Shown piece by piece: positions 49,259 through 57,895 of a stretch of DNA of 64,000 nucleotides (position 1 is its first letter; each line of letters opens with the position of its first letter). The notes below the pieces were generated by a model that worked only from the letters and a program-made list of their open reading frames with translations, did no database searches and was not told the origin of the DNA. The stretch is taken from positions 1 through 64,000 of the forward strand of contig NZ_PVTK01000004.1 of NCBI RefSeq assembly GCF_003002925.1, read 5' to 3'. The stretch comes from Vreelandella songnenensis. Lineage in GTDB: Bacteria > Pseudomonadota > Gammaproteobacteria > Pseudomonadales > Halomonadaceae. A program made the translations under genes and the position numbers.

Positions 49259-49364
49259 GAGCAGGTCCGGTCGGGAAATTCAGCGTCATTTTATTGCAGC
49301 ACGCTTGATAAAGGCGCTTGTATTACCTACCGTCGGCGATAAATTTTCTCACCGGGCGCCCCTG

Positions 49365-49817
49365 ATGACGCTGGATAATTTTGATCGCACCCTGCTTGAG
49401 CTTTTACAAAAGGATTGCCAGACGCCGCTTCGCGAGCTGGCCGAAAGGGTTCATCTGTCAACGGCGTCGGTACAGCGGCGCATACAGAAGCTCAAGAGCG
49501 GCGGCTTCATTCAGGCGAACGTGGCGGTACTCGACCCCGACCGTCTGGGCCAGGTGATCACCCTGCTGGTGGAAGTGCAGGCAAGCAAGACTCACGCCGC
49601 CGACCTTGCGCTGCTCAAGGCCCAGTTTTCCGGGCCAGAAATACAACAGTGCTACTACGTGACCGGCGAGGCGGACTTCATGCTGGTCCTGCTGGTGCCC
49701 AGCATGAGCCGGTTTCAGGAGCTCTGCGACACGCTTTTTCACAACAACCCCAACGTCAAATGGTTCAGAACCATCGTGGTGCTGGACCGGGTCAAGACCA
49801 CGCTGGAGGTCATCTAG
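49365..49817 (+). CDS. Lrp/AsnC-family transcriptional regulator
   Basis: The 150-residue protein has an N-terminal winged HTH (FDRTLLELLQKDCQTPLREL, then VHLSTASVQRRIQKLKSGG) and a C-terminal RAM ligand domain (about 65-145). ITLLVEVQA and YYVTGEADFMLVLLV are typical. Such octameric proteins sense amino acids. The likely target is the divergent EamA transporter, from gene arrangement only. The ATG at 49365 fits the family start (MTLDNFDRTLL); the long frame upstream is non-conserved. Confidence 0.87.
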   Translation: MTLDNFDRTLLELLQKDCQTPLRELAERVHLSTASVQRRIQKLKSGGFIQANVAVLDPDRLGQVITLLVEVQASKTHAADLALLKAQFSGPEIQQCYYVTGEADFMLVLLVPSMSRFQELCDTLFHNNPNVKWFRTIVVLDRVKTTLEVI

Positions 49818-49823
49818 CTCTCG

Positions 49824-50669
49824 CTACTCCTCCACCCACCACTGCGCCTCATGGCGGCTTTCCTTGCCCAGGCGAGGAGTGATTTCGGCCATGGCGGCGG
49901 CCAGGCGCTCATCGAGGCCCCAGGGCGGATTGATGACCAGCATGCCGCTGCCGTACATGCCGTGGGTCTGCTCGCCGGGCGCGCGTAATAAAAGCTCGCT
50001 GCGCCATATCTTGCGTATACCGCTACCCTTCAGCGCGTCCAGCAGCACCTGGTGATGCCCGGCGGACAGCAGCGGGTACCAGATCAGCACCACGCCATGG
50101 CGGGCCTTTTCCAGCGTATGAATAACGGTGTCGGCCACCTCCTGGTACTCCGCCTTGCGCTCGAAGCTTGGATCGATCAGCACGCAAAGCCTCGGCGTCG
50201 CTACCGGCAGCATTGCCCCAAGCCCCGCCAGCCCATCGCCGTACACGCGCTTGGCCTGCGCGGGCAGCGCCTGGGCGCTCAAATGCTGGTGTTCGCCCGG
50301 ATGAAGCTCGAACAGGTGCAGCCGGTCGTGCTTGCGCAGCGGCCGGCTCAGCCACCAGGGCGAGCCGGGGTAGTGCGTCAATGCATGATTATCTGGCTGT
50401 ACTTCAGCGATGGCGCTTAGCCAGCTACCCAGCAACGCATCATCCAGCTGCTCACGCGCTTGCCACAGCGGCCAGATGCCCTCACGGTACTCCTGGAGGC
50501 GCTGGGTCTCCTTGGTAGCCAGTGGATAAAGCCCACGACCGGCATGCGTGTCTATATATGTAATGGCTTTTTCTTTACGTAATAGATAATCCATGACCGC
50601 GTAAAGCGTCAGGTGCTTGTGTACATCGGCAAAATTACCGGCATGGTAGGCGTGTTGGTAAGACAGCAT
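49824..50669 (-). CDS. rlmJ: 23S rRNA (adenine-2030-N6)-methyltransferase
   Basis: The 281-residue methyltransferase starts MLSYQHAYHAGNFADVHKH, the RlmJ signature. It has YIDTHAGRGLYPL for SAM binding and the catalytic segment VLIDPSFERKAEY, in which DPSF is the DPPY-type motif. ERKAEYQEV and MVINPPWGLDE-like LVINPPWGLDE near the C-terminus also match. It converges on the Lrp gene seven bases away. Confidence 0.92.
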   Translation of the reverse strand: MLSYQHAYHAGNFADVHKHLTLYAVMDYLLRKEKAITYIDTHAGRGLYPLATKETQRLQEYREGIWPLWQAREQLDDALLGSWLSAIAEVQPDNHALTHYPGSPWWLSRPLRKHDRLHLFELHPGEHQHLSAQALPAQAKRVYGDGLAGLGAMLPVATPRLCVLIDPSFERKAEYQEVADTVIHTLEKARHGVVLIWYPLLSAGHHQVLLDALKGSGIRKIWRSELLLRAPGEQTHGMYGSGMLVINPPWGLDERLAAAMAEITPRLGKESRHEAQWWVEE

Positions 50670-50692
50670 GTTAGCTCGTGAAGTAAGGAACG

Positions 50693-50725
50693 AAAAAAGC
50701 CCGCTATGGGAGCATAGCGGGCTTT
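50693..50725 (-). terminator. Terminator of the OmpA-type lipoprotein gene
   Basis: AAAGCCCGCTATG (50696-50708) pairs with CATAGCGGGCTTT (50713-50725) around GGAG. On the minus strand the stem runs into six T. It lies 27 bases after the lipoprotein stop. Confidence 0.9.
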
Positions 50726-50752
50726 GAACGGCAATGCGTGGGTAAGAAAGTC

Positions 50753-51427
50753 TTAGCCCTGGCCGTTACCGGTAGGTGTCAAGGTGATCTCTACGCGGCG
50801 GTTCTGGGCACGGCCCTGGTCGGTGTTGTTGCTGGCGACCGGCTGATTGGCACCGTAACCCACGGTGTTAAGGCGTGAGGAAGAAACGCCGTTCTGGCTC
50901 AGGTAGCTACCTACCGCCTGGGCACGGCGCTCGGAGAGGCGCTGGTTGTAGCTGGCATCACCCGTGCTGTCGGTATGGCCGGCGATATTGATTCGCGTAT
51001 CGGTATACTGGCTTACCACATTGGCCACTTCGTTGAGCGCGCTGCGCGCATCGCTCGTCAAATCAGAAGAGTCAAAGCCAAACGTAACGCTGCTGGGCAT
51101 GTTCAGCACGATATCGTCGCCGCGACGGTCGATTTCAATGCGCGAACCCTGCAGGCTTTCACGCAGCTGGTTCTCCTGACGGTCCATGTACGCACCCACG
51201 CCCGCACCGGCAGCTGCCCCTACGGCGGCACCGATCAGCGCGCGGTCACGGCGGCTGGTGGCGCTACCCCCGGAAAGCGCGCCGGCAGCGGCGCCTACCG
51301 CGGCACCAATCCCGGTGCCAACGCCGGTAGATGAACGCTGCGTCTGGCCACCGTAAGGGTCGGAAGTAGCACAGCCGGCTACCAGGATGGCGGCTGCCAG
51401 CGGGGTCAGTAGTCGAGAAATACGCAT
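50753..51427 (-). CDS. OmpA-family outer-membrane lipoprotein (YiaD-like)
   Basis: The 224-residue protein has a lipoprotein signal with lipobox LVAGC (Cys19). Two Gly/Ala-rich glycine-zipper segments (about 35-80, GTGIGAAVGAAAGAL and ALIGAAVGAAAGAGVGAY) follow, then a C-terminal OmpA peptidoglycan-binding domain (NIAGHTDSTGDASYNQRLSE, with Asp and Arg for diaminopimelate binding). It probably anchors the outer membrane to the wall. The ATG at 51427 follows AAGGAG by six bases; a GTG just upstream is less likely. Confidence 0.9.
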   Translation of the reverse strand: MRISRLLTPLAAAILVAGCATSDPYGGQTQRSSTGVGTGIGAAVGAAAGALSGGSATSRRDRALIGAAVGAAAGAGVGAYMDRQENQLRESLQGSRIEIDRRGDDIVLNMPSSVTFGFDSSDLTSDARSALNEVANVVSQYTDTRINIAGHTDSTGDASYNQRLSERRAQAVGSYLSQNGVSSSRLNTVGYGANQPVASNNTDQGRAQNRRVEITLTPTGNGQG

Positions 51428-51458
51428 CACTCACTCCTTGTTTGTCTTTGCGCTTGAG

Positions 51459-52628
51459 TTACTCGTCGCTGATCAAGGCCAGCAACTCGTTCAAGAATAA
51501 TAGACCTTGGGGCGATGCACGCAGCTTTTCAGGCATTTCCATCAAAAGTCCTTTTTTGGAAGCACTCTGCAACCGGGCAAGCAAGACCTCTTCCGGGTGA
51601 CCGGTATACGCCGCCCAGGTGGCCAGGGTGACGCCTTCGGTCAGGCGCAGCGCGTTCATGGCGAACTCCAGCGGCAGCTCATCCAGGGCGATTGGCTGCT
51701 TGCCGGCCAGAAAGCCGCGCGGATCATCCATGCGCCTCAAGTAAGCCTGCGGCTGGCGGGTCTTCCAGCGCCGCTCGATATGCCATTGTCCGTCAGCATC
51801 GATCACGGTCAGCTTGCCGTGGGCGCCGGCCCCGATACCCAGATAGTCGCCAAACTGCCAGTAGTTGAGATTATGGCGGCTCTGCTTGCCCGGCGTTGCA
51901 TAGGCAGAAATCTCGTAGCGCGAAAAGCCGGCCTGCTCCAGACGCTGGTGGCCCATTTCCTGAATGTCCCAAAGCGCCTCCTCTTCGGGCAGCACCGGCG
52001 GGTGGGAATGAAACGCCGTATTGGGTTCAAGGGTCAGCTGATACCAGGAGAGGTGATCCGGCCTCAGCGCCAGTGCCTGGTCGATATCGGCCAGGGCGAG
52101 CTCTGGCGTCTGGCCGGGCAGGCCATGCATCAGGTCGATATTGATGTTCTCAAAGCCCGCCGTGCGCGCCTGGCCCACCGCACTGATCGCTTCATCGGCG
52201 CCGTGGATACGGCCAAGCGCGCTGAGCTGGGCGGGTTGAAAGCTTTGCGTACCCAGCGAAAGCCGGTTGATGCCCGCTTCCCGATAGCCGGTAAAGCGGT
52301 CCTGCTCCGTGGTACCCGGGTTGGCTTCCAGGGTGATTTCAATATCCTTTGAAAACGCCAGGCGCTGCTGAATGCGCTCGAAAAGACGCTTATAGAAGGC
52401 CGGAGACAGCAGGCTCGGCGTGCCGCCGCCGATAAAGATGGTGTGTATGTCACGCCCGGCGGCAAGCGCAAGATCGCCGTCCAGGTCTTTCAAGAGGGCA
52501 TCGAGATACGCCGCCTCTGGCAGCGTTTGCGACTCGGGCTCGTGGGAGTTGAAATCGCAATAGGGGCACTTGCGAACGCACCACGGGGTATGGATATACA
52601 GCGACAGCGGCGGCAATGGCTTAGCCAT
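51459..52628 (-). CDS. hemW: Radical SAM heme chaperone HemW
   Basis: The 389-residue protein formerly called HemN-like. The 4Fe-4S motif is CVRKCPYC (Cys17, 21, 24), with FIGGGTPSLL and the HemN_C domain at the C-terminus. It has the CxxxCxxC-F form of HemW rather than the CxxxCxxCxC of true coproporphyrinogen dehydrogenase, so heme delivery is the likely role. It overlaps rdgB by eight bases, the rdgB-hemW order of E. coli. Confidence 0.92.
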   Translation of the reverse strand: MAKPLPPLSLYIHTPWCVRKCPYCDFNSHEPESQTLPEAAYLDALLKDLDGDLALAAGRDIHTIFIGGGTPSLLSPAFYKRLFERIQQRLAFSKDIEITLEANPGTTEQDRFTGYREAGINRLSLGTQSFQPAQLSALGRIHGADEAISAVGQARTAGFENINIDLMHGLPGQTPELALADIDQALALRPDHLSWYQLTLEPNTAFHSHPPVLPEEEALWDIQEMGHQRLEQAGFSRYEISAYATPGKQSRHNLNYWQFGDYLGIGAGAHGKLTVIDADGQWHIERRWKTRQPQAYLRRMDDPRGFLAGKQPIALDELPLEFAMNALRLTEGVTLATWAAYTGHPEEVLLARLQSASKKGLLMEMPEKLRASPQGLLFLNELLALISDE

Positions 52629-53229
52629 GCGCCACCTTGAGCATATCCACCAGGCCTTTTAGCGCGCGACCGCGATGGCTCAAGCGATTCTTCATTTCGC
52701 TGGGCAGTTCCGCCACGCTCATGCTCTGTTCAGGCAGCCAGAAAAGCGGGTCGTAGCCAAAGCCCTGTTCACCGCGTGGATGCGCAAGCAACTCGCCTTC
52801 CCAACTGCGCTGCACGATGACCGGCACGGGGTCGGCCGGGTGGCGTAAATAGACCAGCACACACCAGTAACGCCCGGTGCGCTGACCCTCGGCGCAGTCG
52901 CTCAGCGCCGCCAGAAGCTTCTCGTTGTTACGCTGATCGCTTTTGGGCTCGCCGGCGTAGCGTGCCGAATAGATTCCCGGCTGGCCGGCCAGAGCATCCA
53001 CTTCAAGCCCGGAGTCATCTGCCAAGGCAGGCAAGCCGCTGACCCGGCTCGCTTCACGCGCCTTTAACAAAGCATTTTCCACGAAGGTAAGTCCGGTTTC
53101 CTCGACATCGTGTACACCAAAATCAGCCTGCGGACGAACGTCAAAGCCTAAAGGTGCCAGTAACTGATTGAACTCTCTTAATTTTCCGGCGTTACCGCTG
53201 GCCAGAACAAGGGTATTAACCACGGACAT
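52621..53229 (-). CDS. rdgB: dITP/XTP pyrophosphatase
   Basis: House-cleaning nucleotidase that removes deaminated purine nucleotides. The 202-residue protein has LVLASGNAGKLREF, the metal/active-site ALADDSGLEVDAL, GIYSARYAG and GFGYDPLFWL, all family signatures. The ATG at 53229 follows GGAGA; an ATG six codons upstream is unlikely. First gene of rdgB-hemW and divergent from the curli locus across a 280-base AT-rich gap. Confidence 0.95.
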   Translation of the reverse strand: MSVVNTLVLASGNAGKLREFNQLLAPLGFDVRPQADFGVHDVEETGLTFVENALLKAREASRVSGLPALADDSGLEVDALAGQPGIYSARYAGEPKSDQRNNEKLLAALSDCAEGQRTGRYWCVLVYLRHPADPVPVIVQRSWEGELLAHPRGEQGFGYDPLFWLPEQSMSVAELPSEMKNRLSHRGRALKGLVDMLKVAHG

Positions 53230-53509
53230 CAGAGTATCTCCACGCATTGGAAAGCCAGTTTACGCCTAAAAAATTCGTTTCCTATCTAACAAAATGTTAC
53301 CAAATGTATATTTAGATATTGGAAATCAAAGCATCAAAAAGATAATTAAACATATTTAATTACAACAGCTTATTAATATATAGCGCGTTTTCAAGTTAAT
53401 CAGAAAAATCTTATTTACAAAGCACCTAGTAACAAAACTTTACGAAACCACACTTATGGATAACACTGTCTCCGTTAATGGCTCACTCCTTCTTACCAGA
53501 GGTTTTCTC
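53230..53509. other. AT-rich control region upstream of csgD
   Basis: A 280-base stretch markedly more AT-rich than the surrounding genes, with short A and T tracts and no gene. Such composition ahead of csgD suits binding by nucleoid proteins and RpoS-type regulation as known in enterics; I cannot point to a single convincing promoter. The in-frame ATG at 53456 lies in it but has no ribosome site. Confidence 0.5.
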
Positions 53510-54196
53510 ATGAAGCGGGAACAATCCAACGATTCGGTGTATATCATCACCGAACAAAGCCCCCAATCTCAGCTATTTGCAGAATACCTGAACAAGCATA
53601 CTGGTTATCAAGTAAGCATTTACTCTCGTGATTCTGCTCTTTCTATGGGCATGTCGGAAAAATTGCTGCTGCTGATCGACAGCGACCACATCAGCATCGA
53701 TGCGCTACCCGAGTGGCAGGACCACCTGCCGGATGCGCTTTCAAAGGCAACGCTTGCGGCCTTCAATATCCGCAATATGGATCATGCGCTGGAGGCCCTC
53801 TCCTGCGCACATCTCACCGGCGTTTTCTACCGTGAGCAGAGCCTGGATATTATCTGCAAGGGTGTTCACGCGCTGTTGAATGGCGAGCTTTGGATGTCAC
53901 GTGAGCTGATGGCGAAGCTGATCCTGTTTTACCGCAAATCACAGAACAATGCGTTCAGGCCGACCTGCGGGCTCACCAACCGGGAAATTGAAATCATCTC
54001 GCTGCTCAAGGCCGGCTCCTCCAACCAGCAGATCGCCGAGCGCCTGTTTGTCAGTGAACATACGGTCAAATCGCACCTTTATAATATCTTTCGAAAAATC
54101 AACGTACATAACCGCATTCAAGCGCTGAACTGGATTCACCAGAATCTGGGCCCCATCCTGCCGGCGATCGATAAGCCGCGCGGCCTGAAACACTAG
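53510..54196 (+). CDS. csgD: LuxR-type curli regulator CsgD
   Basis: The 228-residue protein has an N-terminal receiver-like domain without a clear phosphoacceptor site (VYIITEQSPQSQLF, LLLLIDSDHISID) and a C-terminal LuxR HTH (GLTNREIEIISLLKAG, then FVSEHTVKSHLYNIFRKI). The HTH is close to E. coli CsgD (SENTVKTHLYNLFKKI). It should activate the curli genes. I chose ATG 53510 because AGAGG lies seven bases upstream and the length then matches CsgD (216); ATG 53456 adds 18 residues. Confidence 0.85.
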   Translation: MKREQSNDSVYIITEQSPQSQLFAEYLNKHTGYQVSIYSRDSALSMGMSEKLLLLIDSDHISIDALPEWQDHLPDALSKATLAAFNIRNMDHALEALSCAHLTGVFYREQSLDIICKGVHALLNGELWMSRELMAKLILFYRKSQNNAFRPTCGLTNREIEIISLLKAGSSNQQIAERLFVSEHTVKSHLYNIFRKINVHNRIQALNWIHQNLGPILPAIDKPRGLKH

Positions 54197-54220
54197 GCTC
54201 AGGAGCGTGGGGAAATCGTT

Positions 54221-54736
54221 ATGACGTCACTACGTTATCTGATGCTGGCCTGCTGCCTTTTCATGAGCATTAGCCCGCTTTTAGCCACCAGCGAAACCCA
54301 GCCCTCAACCGATGCACTGCCCATCAATGAGCAGGAGGCCATCGACTCGATCAATCAGCTCTCAAGTCCCGATGGGCCTGAAGTAGAGAGTGTCAGAAGC
54401 GCGAGTAGCGAGCTGACCGGCGTGATGGTCGACCGCACCATCACCATGGCCGGCAAGACGTTCTACCGCGCCTTCAGTCAGCGCGCCATGGACAACATGA
54501 TTATCGGCAACGCCACCATCACGATCCAGGAGCGTCCCGATGCGCGCTGGGGCAGCCAGATCTGGGTGATGGACGGCAACCGGATGTATTTTCGCACGCA
54601 GCTTTCGCCAAGGATCAGCGAAGCGGATCGCGCCGCCGGAGAAGCGGTACAAATCGTCGAAGAGGCGCTGCTGCGCCATCAGATAGCCTCGGCACTGACC
54701 TCCGACAAAGACTTGGGAAGAGAGGAGATACGTTAA
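54221..54736 (+). CDS. csgE: Curli secretion accessory protein CsgE
   Basis: Periplasmic adaptor that delivers curlin to and caps the CsgG pore. The 171-residue protein has a signal peptide (to about residue 22) and a poorly conserved 40-residue spacer. The CsgE domain follows: TFYRAFSQRAMDN, ITIQERPDARWGSQIWV and EEALLRHQIASALTSDKDL, matching the E. coli order. It is longer than the E. coli protein (129) because of the N-terminal spacer. Its stop overlaps the csgF start by one base. Confidence 0.9.
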   Translation: MTSLRYLMLACCLFMSISPLLATSETQPSTDALPINEQEAIDSINQLSSPDGPEVESVRSASSELTGVMVDRTITMAGKTFYRAFSQRAMDNMIIGNATITIQERPDARWGSQIWVMDGNRMYFRTQLSPRISEADRAAGEAVQIVEEALLRHQIASALTSDKDLGREEIR

Positions 54737-55164
54737 TGAACGCAACGTTAAAAAGACCTGTAAAGCGGGCTCTTCTGGCCGTGGCTCTGAGCGCACTGAT
54801 GATAACGACAGCAACGGGAGGCGAGCTGATCTACCAGCCGCTTAACCCCTCCTTCGGCGGCGACCCCTTCATGGGCACCTATCTGCTTGGGAAAGCGCAG
54901 TCTCAGGATACGAATACCGACCCCAACACTCGCAGTATCGAATCCATCTCCTCTACCGAGCGGCTGGTGCAGAGCCTGGAGAGCCGGCTGATTTCCCAGC
55001 TTATTTCAGACGTAGGCGCTGGCAACGTGGGGCAAGGCTCTTTCGATAGCGGTGATTTCAACGTAGTGGTGCGTGATGAGGGCGGGCAGTTGGTCGTACG
55101 CGTTGTGGATAAGGTAACCGGCGACGTCACCAATATCAGCGTCGGCGGTTTGTTCAATCCCTGA
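54736..55164 (+). CDS. csgF: Curli assembly factor CsgF
   Basis: Secreted factor bound at the CsgG pore that couples secretion to nucleation by CsgB. The 142-residue protein has a signal peptide (to about residue 28) and then the CsgG-binding segment ELIYQPLNPSFGGDPF. A Ser/Asn-rich linker follows, and a C-terminal domain ends ITNISVGGLFNP-like VTNISVGGLFNP. Length and order match E. coli CsgF (138). A perfect DnaA-box sequence (55104-55112) in the gene is probably chance. Confidence 0.92.
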   Translation: MNATLKRPVKRALLAVALSALMITTATGGELIYQPLNPSFGGDPFMGTYLLGKAQSQDTNTDPNTRSIESISSTERLVQSLESRLISQLISDVGAGNVGQGSFDSGDFNVVVRDEGGQLVVRVVDKVTGDVTNISVGGLFNP

Positions 55165-55246
55165 CCCGCGCGTCTTGATAGCAATAACCAAAAACGAACA
55201 AGGCTTAAAAGGCCTCACCCACCTACTCAGCGGTCAGGGGAACACC

Positions 55247-56077
55247 ATGAAATTCATAGCGCCACTTATTATGCTCGCCTTACTCAGCGGCTGTGCGGGG
55301 ATGGTCGCCACGTCTGAAAACCTGGAAGGGGCACAGGCTACCCTCACACCCCGTGGGGCAACCTATCAGGACCTTGTCTCGCTACCGGCACCGTCCGGCA
55401 AGATCTTTGTTTCCGTATATGACTTCAGGGACCAGACCGGCCAATACCGACCCGCCCCGGCCAGCACCTTCTCGACCGCGGTTACCCAAGGGGCTGCGGC
55501 CATGTTGACCGGGGCGCTGGCCGACTCCGGCTGGTTCATTCCTCTTGAGCGTGTAGGCCTTCAGAACCTGCTTACCGAGCGGCGCATCATTCGAGCGGAA
55601 TTCGAGCGCTTCGGCCAACCCGATACGCTACCTTCCTTGCGTGCGGCATCGGTCATGCTGGAAGGCGGTATCATCGCCTATGAATCCAACGTGCGCACCG
55701 GCGGCGCTGGCGCCGAGTATTTCGGTATCGGAGCTTCGGGGCAGTATCAGGTCGATCAGGTAACGGTCAATCTGCGCGCCGTGGAGATTTCCACCGGCGA
55801 GGTGCTGGCCAATGTCACCACGACCAAGACCATCTACTCCAAGGAGCTGCGCGCGGGCGTGTATCGATTTATCGATTTTCGCCGCCTGCTGGAAGCCGAA
55901 GTGGGTATCACGACCAACGAGCCCGTGCAGATGGCCGTCATGTCGGCGATTGAATCCGCCGTTATTCACCTGGTAGCCCGTGGCGTTGAAAGCAATCTGT
56001 GGAATCTTGCCAACGGAATCGACTTCCAGAACACTATTCTGGCCGATTATCTGAGCGCACCGACACCTATGCTTTAA
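55247..56077 (+). CDS. csgG: Curli secretion channel lipoprotein CsgG
   Basis: Outer-membrane nonameric lipoprotein pore for curlin export. The 276-residue protein has a lipobox LLSGC (Cys16), PAPSGKIFVSVYDFRDQTGQY, the constriction-loop region, ALADSGWFIPLERVGLQN and YRFIDFRRLLEAEVG. All are strongly CsgG-like, and the length matches E. coli (277). The ATG at 55247 follows GGGGA; the frame opens earlier but the lipobox fixes the start. Confidence 0.95.
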   Translation: MKFIAPLIMLALLSGCAGMVATSENLEGAQATLTPRGATYQDLVSLPAPSGKIFVSVYDFRDQTGQYRPAPASTFSTAVTQGAAAMLTGALADSGWFIPLERVGLQNLLTERRIIRAEFERFGQPDTLPSLRAASVMLEGGIIAYESNVRTGGAGAEYFGIGASGQYQVDQVTVNLRAVEISTGEVLANVTTTKTIYSKELRAGVYRFIDFRRLLEAEVGITTNEPVQMAVMSAIESAVIHLVARGVESNLWNLANGIDFQNTILADYLSAPTPML

Positions 56078-56134
56078 TCGATGGCACCTCTTTAGCCACG
56101 ATCATCTTTTATTCGTCATTGTTTAATACTTGAA

Positions 56135-56164
56135 AGCGGTATTGCCACGGCAATACCGCTTTTT
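56135..56164 (+). terminator. Terminator after csgDEFG
   Basis: AGCGGTATTGCC (56135-56146) and GGCAATACCGCT (56149-56160) form a perfect stem followed by TTTT. It separates csgDEFG from csgBA. Confidence 0.8.
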
Positions 56165-56362
56165 ACTTATAGCCGACCGCGTTGAAAAAAGTATTAGTAT
56201 CTTCACTATTTATACGTACAAAAGCATGAAAAATTGCGCCCATTAAATAACATATCTTCTGATAGCGTAAAACTTCAAATAGTCCAAACTCAACGCATGA
56301 AAGATAAATATACATAGGCACCTTATTTAAGCACTTCATGTAAGCACTCAAGAGTAAAAAAA
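56165..56362. other. AT-rich control region upstream of csgBA
   Basis: About 200 AT-rich bases between the csgG terminator and csgB, the expected place for a CsgD-activated promoter. The minus-strand frame here is not credible as a gene. Confidence 0.5.
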
Positions 56363-56890
56363 ATGAAACGTGAATCGGCCAACGTCCCAACGCAATCGAT
56401 AACGGCAATCAATAAAACAGTAATGGCACTGATATTGATAACTGCTGTTTCATCATTTGCGATAAGCGCACAGGCTGATACAAGCCGGGTTCATCAATAC
56501 TTCAACCAGGTCGATACCCAGAACCATCAGGGGAATTACAGCGTTATTTCCCAAGTGGGCAATAATAATCAGGTCAATGTCAAACAGTCCTATTCCGCCG
56601 CTTATCAAACCGGCAACTTTTCCCATATTCGCCAATACGGCAACGAGAATAACGCCTCTATCGCGCAAACGGGCGGTCGTAATATCGGCGTTATTCTCCA
56701 AGCGGGTAATTACCACACCGCCAATGTCAGCCAATCGGGAAGCCAACAGGAACTAAGCACCTACGTTTCCCAGACGGGCACTAGAAGCGACATACACGTT
56801 TCACAATCGGGGAGTGGCTATCGCAACATAGGCATAGAACAACAAGCATTCTCTGGCTATACACGACCAGTCACCGTCGAAACCTACTGA
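56363..56890 (+). CDS. csgB: Curlin nucleator subunit CsgB-like
   Basis: The 175-residue secreted protein has a long charged N-terminal extension before the hydrophobic signal core (MALILITAVSSFAISAQA, residues about 21-38). Four to five curlin-type repeats with the Gln/Gly/Asn pattern follow (for example SVISQVGNNNQVNVKQ and ASIAQTGGRNIGVILQAG). The repeats are less regular than in the next gene and the protein is shorter, so I assign the nucleator role. No strong ribosome site; the start could be the internal ATG at residue 21. Confidence 0.8.
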   Translation: MKRESANVPTQSITAINKTVMALILITAVSSFAISAQADTSRVHQYFNQVDTQNHQGNYSVISQVGNNNQVNVKQSYSAAYQTGNFSHIRQYGNENNASIAQTGGRNIGVILQAGNYHTANVSQSGSQQELSTYVSQTGTRSDIHVSQSGSGYRNIGIEQQAFSGYTRPVTVETY

Positions 56891-56946
56891 GCAACGCCGT
56901 TGACTCAGTAATAACTAAAGCAAGCATGACAGGATGGGGAAACACC

Positions 56947-57798
56947 ATGAAAACACAAATTACGCTGATCGCCGCTGCCGTTGCCTTCACTATGAGCGCC
57001 GCTGCTTCTGCACAATCTTTCGGTAGCGGTGGAAGCGATTCCACTATTTACCAAAGCGGCAATAACAACACTAACGATATCACTCAGTGGGGCACGCAAA
57101 CATCGCGTGTCTATCAGGAAGGCAGCTTCAACACCACGGCGGTTTCCCAGGATGACGTAGCAGGCGTGGCCACTACGCTGCCAGGTCGTAACGACTCGGG
57201 TATCGACCAGATTGGTCAGGCAAACTCGGCAAGCGTTGCGCAGTTAGGCGCCTGGAACGATTCGACCGTTTACCAGGAAGGCAGCAATAACGGCGCGTCG
57301 ATCGATCAGGACGGTTTCAAGAATCGCTCTGTCACCACGCAAACCGGCCGTTTCAACGATGTCAGCGTCACGCAAGGTGGCCGGTTCAACGACAGCTACG
57401 CCTACCAGGAAGGTAGCAACAATACCGCGACCGTTACTCAGGAAGGTCTTGCCAACAAGTCCGTGGTCGAGGAAATCGGCAGCTTCAATGATGCCACTAT
57501 TACCCAGAACGGCTCGTTCAACGATAGCTATGCTTACCTGGACGGAAACAACAACGTTGCCACCGTTACCCAGAACGGCGATTCGCTGGACAGCACCATC
57601 CTGGCAAGCGGCAATCACAACACCCATAGCGTGACCCAGTCTGGCTACGGACATGACTCCTACATCAACACCGTAGGCAGCTTCAACGAACATAACGTCA
57701 GCCAGAGCGGCGGCGCTTTCTGGGGCGGCGCTCAGCACACCTCCAGCATCGTGACCTACGGCAATGGCAACGTGAACACCGTAAGCCAGGCCAACTAA
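56947..57798 (+). CDS. csgA: Major curlin subunit CsgA, 11-repeat form
   Basis: Secreted amyloid building block. The 283-residue protein has a signal peptide cleaved near residue 22, followed by about 11 strand-turn-strand units of 18-22 residues. Typical units are STIYQSGNNNTNDITQ, DSTVYQEGSNNGASID and DSYAYQEGSNNTATVT. E. coli CsgA is 151 residues with five units, so this one is about twice as long. DNA-level near-repeats (for example around 57250, 57385 and 57525) suggest expansion by internal duplication. GGGGA precedes the ATG at 56947. Confidence 0.9.
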   Translation: MKTQITLIAAAVAFTMSAAASAQSFGSGGSDSTIYQSGNNNTNDITQWGTQTSRVYQEGSFNTTAVSQDDVAGVATTLPGRNDSGIDQIGQANSASVAQLGAWNDSTVYQEGSNNGASIDQDGFKNRSVTTQTGRFNDVSVTQGGRFNDSYAYQEGSNNTATVTQEGLANKSVVEEIGSFNDATITQNGSFNDSYAYLDGNNNVATVTQNGDSLDSTILASGNHNTHSVTQSGYGHDSYINTVGSFNEHNVSQSGGAFWGGAQHTSSIVTYGNGNVNTVSQAN

Positions 57799-57851
57799 GC
57801 TCCAGGCCCAGGCTGCAAGCTCAAGCTTCGAACCTTAAAGATCGATTCAAG

Positions 57852-57875
57852 CCGCCCTCGCCGGGGCGGTTTTTT
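57852..57875 (+). terminator. Terminator after csgA
   Basis: CCGCCC (57852-57857) and GGGCGG (57864-57869) form a stem followed by six T. Confidence 0.85.
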
Positions 57876-57895
57876 ATGCTGGCCGCCTGGATGGG

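Noticed and set aside
55104..55112. Perfect DnaA-box sequence in csgF
   Set aside because: A single box without a partner is within chance expectation for 64 kb.
56163..56408. 81-residue minus-strand ORF across the csgG-csgB gap
   Set aside because: It starts inside csgB, runs through the control region and over the csgG terminator edge, and has AT-driven composition without a ribosome site.
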